Program-made: the position numbers and the translations under genes
Shown: piece by piece, positions 1 to 5,503 of the stretch
Position numbering within the stretch: position 1 is the stretch's first letter
How the letters are laid out: each line of letters opens with the position of its first letter
Assembly (NCBI GenBank): GCA_011390035.1
Contig: JAABTE010000180.1
Span: 1-5,503, forward strand
Reading direction: 5' to 3'
Source: Desulfobacteraceae bacterium
Lineage (GTDB): Bacteria; Desulfobacterota; Desulfobacteria; Desulfobacterales; JAABSP01
Length of the DNA stretch: 5,503 bases
The notes under the pieces: generated by a model
Database searches by the model: none
The model's input: only the letters and a program-made list of their open reading frames with translations
What the model was told of the DNA's origin: nothing

Positions 1-2
1 AA

Positions 3-1142
3 ATTCATAACGAGGCCATGGATTTAGCAGAAGAAGCATTTAGCGCTAAAAAAACAGGCGACAGGGAAAATGCGACCGCTCTTTTTTTAAAGGCCCTTGA
101 GTTGGAAAAAAAAGCACTCACCTTTTTCCCGCCAACCAAGGACTCTGAACCCACAAGGTCGATTTTAATCAATAGCGCCGCTTCGATGGCATTCCACGGG
201 CGGGATTACGAGCAGGCCGAACAGATTGTCAGCCTCGGGCTGTGTGGATATCCTCCTTCCGAAATCAAAGCCGAACTCAAGGCATTGCTGGACGACATCA
301 AATTCAAGCAGCATATAATAATGAAGAATTTAGAGATCGAAGACAATGAAATGCAAATGAACCTATGGGGAGACGCGACCGGGTTCGGCGTGATCCCAAT
401 CGACTTGTTAATGAAACGAATAGACCAATTAAAAACCATATTTTACAGGACCATCGAAAGGTTATCCCATATCCCCTATAGAAGCTCCGGCAGAACAAGC
501 AAATCCATTACAAAGGCATACAAGCTGTACCTCAAGGGCTTCATGCCCGGCAGCTTCGGGATTTCACTTTCCATTGGAGAAAGACTCGATCAACTATCCC
601 TTTTTTCGGATTATGCCAATGAACAAATCCCGGTTGGAAGCGCATTAAACGAGATTCTGACTTGCTTTGAACTGCTTCAGCAGAGCCAAATCAATACTCT
701 GAGAGCGCGTTTCGCAGATGAGGATTATCTGGACAATTTTATCAGCATCGCAAGACAGATGGCGCCTGACGGTCATGAGATAAAAGGGTTGGCTCTGGCC
801 TCGAAATCCAAAGGCAGACTCAGAACGGTGGGATTCAGACGCACGAGGCAGGAAATACCCACATACGAAAAACTCGCAGTCGAAGATCAAGGTGGCGATG
901 CGCCTCAAAAGGAAAGAGTGATTTTAAAAGGCATTCTGAAGCACGCCGACAGTTTGAAAATTGAAGGGAAATACGGCCTGGTAAAACTGCAAAGCGAAGA
1001 AGATAAAAAACCTTACACGATACTTGTGCCACTCACCCAGATCCAGGATGTGGTTCAGCCTTATTTTGAAGAAAAAGTGACTATTACCGGTTATCGTATA
1101 GGTAATAAAGTCTATTTTGATGACATAGAAAATGCGGAATAG
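3..1142 (+). CDS. Uncharacterised protein with TPR-like N-terminus (5' end probably outside window)
   Basis: I do not recognise a named function. The first methionine in the window is at 18, giving 374 residues. The frame stays open to the left edge, and the upstream codons (reading IHNEA) continue the same amphipathic helix. The only Shine-Dalgarno-like bases (GAGG, 12-15) sit just two bases from that ATG, which is too close. I therefore infer that the true start lies a few codons upstream, outside the window. Numbering from the ATG at 18: residues 1-40 look like a TPR or MIT-type helical hairpin (AEEAF, GDRENA, ALELEKKA), and residues 50-85 resemble a second helical repeat. Residues 115-200 form a mixed central part with a motif WGDATGFG (117-124) followed by a YRTIERL segment. 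Residues 297-374 are predicted beta-rich and barrel-like (VILKGIL, then VTITGYRIGNKVYFDDI). There is no signal peptide or membrane segment, so it is probably cytoplasmic. Base composition is markedly AT-richer than the two following genes. Its stop overlaps the next gene's start by 11 bases, suggesting co-transcription. Confidence 0.8.
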   Translation: MHNEAMDLAEEAFSAKKTGDRENATALFLKALELEKKALTFFPPTKDSEPTRSILINSAASMAFHGRDYEQAEQIVSLGLCGYPPSEIKAELKALLDDIKFKQHIIMKNLEIEDNEMQMNLWGDATGFGVIPIDLLMKRIDQLKTIFYRTIERLSHIPYRSSGRTSKSITKAYKLYLKGFMPGSFGISLSIGERLDQLSLFSDYANEQIPVGSALNEILTCFELLQQSQINTLRARFADEDYLDNFISIARQMAPDGHEIKGLALASKSKGRLRTVGFRRTRQEIPTYEKLAVEDQGGDAPQKERVILKGILKHADSLKIEGKYGLVKLQSEEDKKPYTILVPLTQIQDVVQPYFEEKVTITGYRIGNKVYFDDIENAE

Positions 1143-3861
1143 GCCCCACGCGATCAAACAAATGAAAAAACAATCCCCCCTCCCCCATCAGGAACTGACC
1201 GCCGCCCTCCAGCCGGACGGCCTTCCCCTTCTGGAATGGATCGAATCGCCCGCCCCGCTGGCCGATGAGGCCATCGCCCTTCAAAACGAGGTCTTCCGCC
1301 GCCAGGAAAAGGCGCGGGACGCGGCCGAATGGCTGCTGTATCTGGGGTTTTCCGAGCCCGGCGTTTCGCTTTCCTCCTCGCTGGCCTTCTGGCGGGAGTT
1401 CGCCGGGGATTTCGTCCGTCGGCTTCGTCTGACGCCGGATCTTTCGTCCCTGCGGGATAAGGCGGAGGTTCCGGCAGATCCGGAGGCGCTGGCGGCCCAC
1501 CTGTTGCAAGCGCCGCTGATGGATGGCGCCGACTACCTCACTGTGGACGCCCTGGAAAGCCTCTGGAACCGGATGGCCGAGGCCTTTCGGCGGGGCATCG
1601 CCCGGCATGAGGGGTCTGTGGAAAGCTATTTTCAGTCCTTCCGGCCGGACCTTCATGTGGCGGGGCGGGTCTATTTTCACCTGGTGGAAAACAAGAGCGG
1701 CGATGCGCCCTTTGCCTTTCTGGCCACATACACCACGCCGCTGGACGCCGAGGGCCGGTCTCGCCATCTGCCCTTAAAGCATGCGTTGCAAACCTTCGGC
1801 AAAGCAAGCCGGGAGCTGTTCGATCTGCTGGCCACGGTTCACCGGGCCGCGGCGGCCAGCCAGCTTGTGGCCCGCATGCTGGAAAACGGCGAGATCTTTC
1901 ATCCGCTGGCCATCGCCGCGGCAGAGGCCCACACCTTCCTGCGGGAGGTGCCCCTGTACGAATCTGCCGGGGTGCTGTGCCGCATCCCCAACTGGTGGAA
2001 GGCGCGGGGGGCCGGAGCGAGCATCCGCGTGGGGATCGGCGAGAAACCGCCCTCCCGGGTGGGCATGGAGGCGATCCTGTCTTTCGACGCCCGGCTGTAC
2101 ATCAACGGGGCTCAGATCACAGAGGCCGAGGCCCGGCAGATGCTGGCCGAGACCGAGGGTCTGGCCTTCATCAAGGGCAAATGGGTGGCCGCGGACCCGG
2201 AGAAGCTGAAACGGGTGCTGGAGGCCTACGAGCTGGCCGGAAAACTCGCCAGGCGCGGAGAGCTGACCTTCAGGGAGGCCCTTCGCATGCAGCTAAACCC
2301 GTCGGCGTTCCTGGGGCTGGACGCGGAGGCCGACGCGGTGCAGATAGACAGTGGCCAGTGGCTGGCGTCGGTCATAGAGCGGCTGGAGCATCCGGAGCGC
2401 ATCGAAACGGCCGCGCCCGAAACCGGCCTCAAGGCCGCGCTCCGGCCCTACCAGGAGCGGGGCATCAACTGGCTGTGGATGCTCCACACCCTCAACTTCG
2501 GCGCCTGCCTGGCAGACGACATGGGGCTGGGCAAGACGATCCAGACCCTCGGGTTTTTAGGGGCCCTGAGGGCCGCCACCCCCAAGGCGGAGCGAAAGGC
2601 CAGCCTGCTGGTGATCCCGGCCTCGCTCATCGGCAACTGGACCGCGGAGATCGACCGCTTCGCCCCCCACCTCGCCTATTATGTGGCCCACCCCGGCGCA
2701 AACCCGAAAGGAAATCTGAACACCGATGATCCGGCCGCCATCGACCGCCATGATCTGATCATCACCACCTACGCCCTGGCCCAGCGATACAGGTGGATCG
2801 GCGCCCACGCCTGGCGCTACGCCATCCTGGACGAGGCCCAGGCCATCAAGAATCCGGGGGCCAAGCAAAGCCGGGCCGTGAAAAAGCTCAATTCCGACAA
2901 CCGGATCATCATGACCGGCACCCCCGTTGAAAACCGGCTCACCGACCTGTGGTCCCTGTTCGAGTTTCTCAACCCGGGCCTTCTGGGCGGCGCCAGGGAG
3001 TTCGGCAAATTCGTCAAGGAGGCGGAACAGGACCCCTCCGGCTACGCCCGGCTGCGGCGGGTGATCCGGCCCTATGTGCTGCGCCGGCTCAAGACCGACA
3101 AGCGCGTGATCGCCGATCTGCCGGACAAGGTGGAGATGAAGACCTTCGCCACCCTGAGCCGCAAGCAGGTGGCGCTCTACCAGAACCTGGTAAAAGAGCT
3201 GGAGCGCCTGCTGACGGATGCCGACGGCATCCAGCGCAAGGGCCTGGTGCTGGCCTCGCTGATGAAGTTCAAGCAGATCTGCAACCACCCGGACCAGTAC
3301 CTGGGCATCGACGGCTTTGCCGAGCCCCAGAGCGGCAAGTTTGAGCGGCTGCGGGAGATCTGCGAGACCATCCGGGAAAAGCGGGAAAAGGCGCTGATCT
3401 TCACCCAGTTCAAGGAGATGACCGAACCCCTTTCCACCTTCCTGGCCACAATCTTCGGCCGCCAGGGGCGGGTGCTGCATGGCGGCGTGCCCGTGGGTAA
3501 GCGCAAGGCGCTCATCGCCGAGTTTCAAAACGGCGCAGGCTACGTCCCCTTCATGGTCCTGTCGCTGAAGGCCGGCGGCGTTGGGCTGAACCTGACGGCG
3601 GCCAACCATGTCATCCATTTCGACCGCTGGTGGAACCCGGCGGTGGAGGACCAGGCCACGGACCGGGCCTTCCGCATCGGCCAGAAGCGCAACGTGGTGG
3701 TGCATAAATTCGTCACAAAAGGCACGGTGGAGGAAAAGATCGACCAGATGCTGGTGGACAAGGCCGATCTGTCCCGCCAGGTGGTGGCCGCGGCCGGCGA
3801 GGGGTGGATCACGGAGATGAAAAACGATGAGCTGGTGGATCTTTTTTCCCTGAGCCTGTAA
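1132..3861 (+). CDS. SNF2-family DNA-dependent ATPase (DEAD/DEAH-like helicase superfamily 2) with SNF2-associated domain
   Basis: This is a cytoplasmic ATP-driven double-stranded-DNA translocase that would remodel protein-DNA complexes rather than unwind strands. Residues 1-260 are a helical N-terminal region without recognised motifs. Residues about 275-400 match the bacterial SNF2-helicase-associated domain (DUF3670 type), with the typical LSFDARLYI and FIKGKWV (346-352) segments. The motor follows: LRPYQ (437-441), Walker A DMGLGKT (463-469), motif Ia LLVIPASLIGNW (492-503), Walker B DEAQ (567-570) and motif III MTGTPVEN (594-601). The second lobe has ALIFTQF (754-760), motif V LKAGGVGLNLT (812-822) and motif VI DQATDRAFRIGQ (840-851) with arginine fingers R845 and R848. 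All catalytic residues are intact. There is no CxC...CxH zinc motif, unlike many bacterial SNF2 proteins that carry a SWIM domain themselves; the next gene supplies one. The start is uncertain: ATG 1132 overlaps the previous gene, ATG 1162 (residue 11) is an alternative, and neither has a good ribosome binding site, so translational coupling is plausible. It is GC-rich like the SWIM gene. Confidence 0.95.
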   Translation: MRNRPHAIKQMKKQSPLPHQELTAALQPDGLPLLEWIESPAPLADEAIALQNEVFRRQEKARDAAEWLLYLGFSEPGVSLSSSLAFWREFAGDFVRRLRLTPDLSSLRDKAEVPADPEALAAHLLQAPLMDGADYLTVDALESLWNRMAEAFRRGIARHEGSVESYFQSFRPDLHVAGRVYFHLVENKSGDAPFAFLATYTTPLDAEGRSRHLPLKHALQTFGKASRELFDLLATVHRAAAASQLVARMLENGEIFHPLAIAAAEAHTFLREVPLYESAGVLCRIPNWWKARGAGASIRVGIGEKPPSRVGMEAILSFDARLYINGAQITEAEARQMLAETEGLAFIKGKWVAADPEKLKRVLEAYELAGKLARRGELTFREALRMQLNPSAFLGLDAEADAVQIDSGQWLASVIERLEHPERIETAAPETGLKAALRPYQERGINWLWMLHTLNFGACLADDMGLGKTIQTLGFLGALRAATPKAERKASLLVIPASLIGNWTAEIDRFAPHLAYYVAHPGANPKGNLNTDDPAAIDRHDLIITTYALAQRYRWIGAHAWRYAILDEAQAIKNPGAKQSRAVKKLNSDNRIIMTGTPVENRLTDLWSLFEFLNPGLLGGAREFGKFVKEAEQDPSGYARLRRVIRPYVLRRLKTDKRVIADLPDKVEMKTFATLSRKQVALYQNLVKELERLLTDADGIQRKGLVLASLMKFKQICNHPDQYLGIDGFAEPQSGKFERLREICETIREKREKALIFTQFKEMTEPLSTFLATIFGRQGRVLHGGVPVGKRKALIAEFQNGAGYVPFMVLSLKAGGVGLNLTAANHVIHFDRWWNPAVEDQATDRAFRIGQKRNVVVHKFVTKGTVEEKIDQMLVDKADLSRQVVAAAGEGWITEMKNDELVDLFSLSL

Positions 3862-3950
3862 AGGGCGTGCCCGGGGGGGTTCCGAGGCCCCTTAAAATCG
3901 CCCAGGCCCCAATGGCCGGGAGATGAATCCCACGGAACGGAAAGGCTGAA

Positions 3951-3969
3951 AGCCCCCCTGAGGGGGGCT
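3951..3969 (+). terminator. GC-rich perfect hairpin in the SNF2-SWIM gap (possible terminator or attenuator)
   Basis: An uninterrupted 8-base-pair stem (AGCCCCCC paired with GGGGGGCT) closes a TGA loop. It lies 90 bases after the SNF2 stop and 45 bases before the SWIM start. The T-run expected of an intrinsic terminator is not adjacent; a run of five Ts occurs only at 3984-3988, 15 bases later. It is therefore better viewed as an attenuator, an mRNA-stabilising 3' end or a weak terminator than as a clean stop. A small competing hairpin, GGCT-GAA-AGCC (3944-3954), shares its left arm. The rest of the gap (3862-4013) shows no convincing promoter and no open reading frame of note. Confidence 0.4.
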
Positions 3970-4004
3970 GGAACATCCTGATATTTTTGATATCCTTAAC
4001 TATC

Positions 4005-4008
4005 GGAG
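4005..4008 (+). promoter_or_regulatory. Ribosome binding site deciding the SWIM gene start
   Basis: GGAG sits five bases upstream of the ATG at 4014. This favours that ATG over the in-frame TTG at 3987, which would add nine residues (beginning ISLTIG) and has no Shine-Dalgarno sequence before it. The protein beginning MGWYHYPKYVP also looks like a natural start for the family. Confidence 0.7.
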
Positions 4009-4013
4009 CGAGC

Positions 4014-5264
4014 ATGGGCTGGTATCATTATCCAAAATACGTCCCGGTTGCCAGAAGGATGGCCAAGGCGAACCGGCAACTGGAGAAGCTTAAACAGAAA
4101 AACCCGGACATCCGGCCGGTGATCATCAAAGGCAATAAAATCGCCCGCACCTGGTGGGGCAAAGCCTGGTGCGACAACATGGAGCGCTACGCCGACTTCG
4201 CCTACCGAATCGGCCGGGGCCGAAGCTACGCCCGCAACGGCATGGTGCTGGACCTGCAGATCGCCCCCGGCCTGATCACCTCCCTGGTGCAGGGCACCGC
4301 CTCCAGCCCCTATGAGATTGAAATCCGGATCAATAACATCGATCCGATCATCTGGAAAGATATGAAGACGGCGGCCGGCGGCCGCATCGACTCGCTCAGC
4401 GAGCTTCTGGCCGGCAAGTTTCCCATGGACCTGATGGAGATCTTCACCCGCCGGGGGCAGGGGCTGTTCCCGTCGCCGGCGGAGATCCACTTTTCCTGCT
4501 CCTGCCCGGACATTGCCAGCATGTGCAAGCATGTGGCGGCAACGCTTTACGGCGTGGGAGCGCGACTGGACGAGGACCCGGGGCTATTTTTCACCCTCCG
4601 CAAGGCGGATGTGAGCGAGCTGGTCTCCGAGGCGCTGGATGACCGGAAAAAGCAGATGCTGGACAAGGCGGCGGAAAAGAGCGATCGGGTGCTGGGGGAT
4701 GTGGATCTTTCGGAAATGTTCGGCATCGCGCTGGACGGGGAGGCCCCGGCGGAAACCCCGGCGGCTGACGGGGCAAAATCCCCCGCTCCGTTGAAGAACC
4801 TGCGGCGGATTGAGCCGACGAAGCCGGAAAAGCGGGGGAAGGCATCGAAAAAGAAGGCGGGGAAGGCCAGCGGGAAGGGCAAAGGAAAGACGGCTGCCGC
4901 AAAGGGAAAGGCGGTTGCCGCGGTGCGAATGAAGGTGGTGAAAAAGAAGATTAAGGTAACCGTGACATCGCTGTTGACGGCCGAGGACGAGGCCCGGAAG
5001 AAGGCGGCGGAAAAGCGGCGCCCGGCTGAGGCTTCGCGTTCGGCAAAAGCAGGGAAGCCGGGTGCTAAATCCAAACCTGAAACCGCGATGGACGACACGG
5101 AGGCGGTGGCGGCGATTATTTGCGGATGTCCGGAGGGGATCACGGTGCAGGAGGTGGTCCGGCGGTGCGGCCTGGAGAGAAGCAGGGTGTATAATCTTGT
5201 CTATAAGCTGGTGCGTCATAAGCGGATCAAGAATGTGGAGCGGGGGGTTTATCGTGGGGCTTGA
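4014..5264 (+). CDS. SWIM zinc-finger protein with Lys/Ala-rich linker and C-terminal winged-helix-like domain
   Basis: The product is 416 residues and is probably a DNA- or protein-binding partner of the SNF2 ATPase encoded just upstream. SWIM domains are known from SNF2 ATPases and related bacterial proteins, and are thought to bind DNA or protein. The conserved N-terminal part includes RTWWGKAWCDNME (45-57) and GRGRSYARNG. The SWIM zinc site is CSCPDIASMCKH (162-173), a CxCx6CxH pattern with ligands C162, C164, C171 and H173, all present. Residues about 180-240 are helical and rather acidic. Residues 261-355 are low-complexity, rich in lysine, alanine and glycine, and resemble the tails of histone H1 or AlgP-type proteins; this part should be disordered and bind nucleic acid by charge. 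Residues about 360-416 (ITVQEVVRRCGLERSRVYNL, then a basic hairpin ending GVYRGA) look like a winged helix-turn-helix. The start at ATG 4014 is chosen because GGAG lies five bases upstream. There is no signal peptide or membrane segment. The function of the pair is inferred from domains and adjacency only. Confidence 0.9.
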   Translation: MGWYHYPKYVPVARRMAKANRQLEKLKQKNPDIRPVIIKGNKIARTWWGKAWCDNMERYADFAYRIGRGRSYARNGMVLDLQIAPGLITSLVQGTASSPYEIEIRINNIDPIIWKDMKTAAGGRIDSLSELLAGKFPMDLMEIFTRRGQGLFPSPAEIHFSCSCPDIASMCKHVAATLYGVGARLDEDPGLFFTLRKADVSELVSEALDDRKKQMLDKAAEKSDRVLGDVDLSEMFGIALDGEAPAETPAADGAKSPAPLKNLRRIEPTKPEKRGKASKKKAGKASGKGKGKTAAAKGKAVAAVRMKVVKKKIKVTVTSLLTAEDEARKKAAEKRRPAEASRSAKAGKPGAKSKPETAMDDTEAVAAIICGCPEGITVQEVVRRCGLERSRVYNLVYKLVRHKRIKNVERGVYRGA

Positions 5265-5267
5265 TCA

Positions 5268-5273
5268 AGAAGG
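5268..5273 (+). promoter_or_regulatory. Ribosome binding site of the hicB-like gene
   Basis: AGAAGG begins three bases after the SWIM stop codon, with a nine-base spacer to the ATG at 5283. The two ATGs between them (5275 and 5278) are out of frame with the HicB reading, so this site supports 5283 as the start. The close spacing suggests read-through transcription from the SWIM gene. Confidence 0.6.
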
Positions 5274-5282
5274 CATGATGGC

Positions 5283-5503
5283 ATGTTGGGCGAATATATA
5301 AATGCCGCGATGCGGCGCGCTCATTACGAGATTCTTGAAGACCAGACGTATTACGGCGAAATCGAATGCCTGGATGGCGTGTTCGCCAATGCGGAAACGC
5401 TTGAAGAATGGCGGAAACGCTTGAAGAATACAGGGAACAATTGCGGGAAGTGCTTGAGGGGTGGATTGTGCTGGGATTGCGCCTCGGACATGATTTTCCG
5501 GAA
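5283..5503 (+). pseudogene. hicB: HicB-family antitoxin gene, frameshifted by a 20-base tandem duplication and cut by the window edge
   Basis: HicB antitoxins bind and neutralise the HicA mRNA-degrading toxin and usually repress their own operon. Reading from ATG 5283 gives a classic small HicB N-terminus: EYINAAMRRAHYEILED, then YYGEIECLDGVFANAETLEE, the strand-rich half of the partial RNase-H-like fold. After the first repeat copy the frame changes and the product becomes an unrelated cysteine-rich tail (GNNCGKCLRGGLCWDC) with no stop before the window ends. If one 20-base unit is removed, the frame continues as EEYREQLREVLEGWIVLGLR and then LGHDFPE, the expected HicB helix and C-terminal part, 67 residues to the edge. 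The gene is thus a recent frameshift mutant, a switchable allele or an assembly error. A hicA toxin gene would be expected just downstream, outside the window. It starts 18 bases after the SWIM stop. Family assignment is firm; non-functionality is inferred. Confidence 0.8.
5391..5429 (+). repeat. Tandem duplication of 20-base period inside hicB
   Basis: The 19-base sequence gcggaaacgcttgaagaat occurs at 5391-5409 and again, identically, at 5411-5429, with a single G between. The period of 20 is not a multiple of three, so the second copy shifts the HicB frame. Perfect identity of the copies suggests a recent event. Confidence 0.95.

Noticed and set aside
82..113. Homopolymer runs T7 (82-88) and A8 (106-113) in the first gene as possible phase-variation sites
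   Set aside because: The frame is intact through both, and such runs are common in AT-rich genes; nothing shows switching.
1084..1767. 227-codon open frame on the minus strand across the first gene-SNF2 junction
   Set aside because: It is antisense to the SNF2 N-terminus, with a proline/arginine/glycine-rich product and no recognisable motif; a GC-skew shadow.
1977..2729. 250-codon open frame on the plus strand inside the SNF2 gene
   Set aside because: It is an alternative frame of the SNF2 coding region, with an arginine/glycine-rich product and no family resemblance.
2557..3705. Long 382-codon open frame on the minus strand
   Set aside because: It lies wholly antisense to the SNF2 motor, whose catalytic motifs are unmistakable. 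Its translation is low-complexity and typical of GC-rich antisense shadows.
3987..4013. TTG at 3987 as the SWIM gene start
   Set aside because: It adds nine unremarkable residues and has no binding site, whereas ATG 4014 has GGAG five bases upstream.
5190..5195. TATAAT matching the -10 consensus, about 90 bases before hicB
   Set aside because: No -35-like sequence lies at the proper distance, the TG of an extended -10 is off by one base, and the site is inside coding sequence; probably chance.
4547..5219. Two long minus-strand open frames opposite the SWIM gene C-terminal half
   Set aside because: They arise from the repetitive lysine/alanine codons on the other strand; the products are phenylalanine/serine or leucine/arginine-rich shadows.

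Overview
The window comes from a bacterium with a GC-rich genome. All three intact genes lie on the + strand with short gaps or overlaps, as in an operon. No rRNA, tRNA, transposase or CRISPR array is visible. Gene style and content (a bacterial SNF2 ATPase, a SWIM protein and a HicB-like antitoxin) would fit a proteobacterium or Desulfobacterota member. That placement is a weak inference, because nothing here fixes the taxonomy.

Layout. Positions 3-1142 hold the main part of a gene of unknown function with a TPR-like N-terminus; its true start probably lies just left of the window. It overlaps by 11 bases the start of a 909-codon SNF2-family ATPase (1132-3861) that carries a bacterial SNF2-associated domain before a complete two-lobed motor. 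A 152-base gap with a strong GC hairpin (3951-3969) follows. Next is a 416-codon SWIM zinc-finger protein (4014-5264) with a lysine/alanine-rich linker and a C-terminal winged-helix-like domain. Eighteen bases later a HicB-family antitoxin gene begins (5283) and runs off the right edge. It is broken by a 20-base tandem duplication (19-base identical copies at 5391-5409 and 5411-5429).

How the genes fit together. The SNF2 protein has no CxC...CxH zinc-binding motif of its own, and the next gene supplies one. The likely reading is a two-component chromatin/DNA machine: an ATP-driven DNA translocase plus a DNA- or protein-binding SWIM partner with a histone-H1-like basic linker. Its biological role (repair, transcription or defence) cannot be read from the sequence.

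The first gene is clearly AT-richer than the next two: 38-50% GC in three sampled 60-base lines, against 63-65% in two lines of the SNF2 gene. This points to a different origin despite the overlap. The most checkable anomaly is the hicB frameshift: removing one 20-base repeat unit restores a continuous HicB reading frame to the edge of the window.
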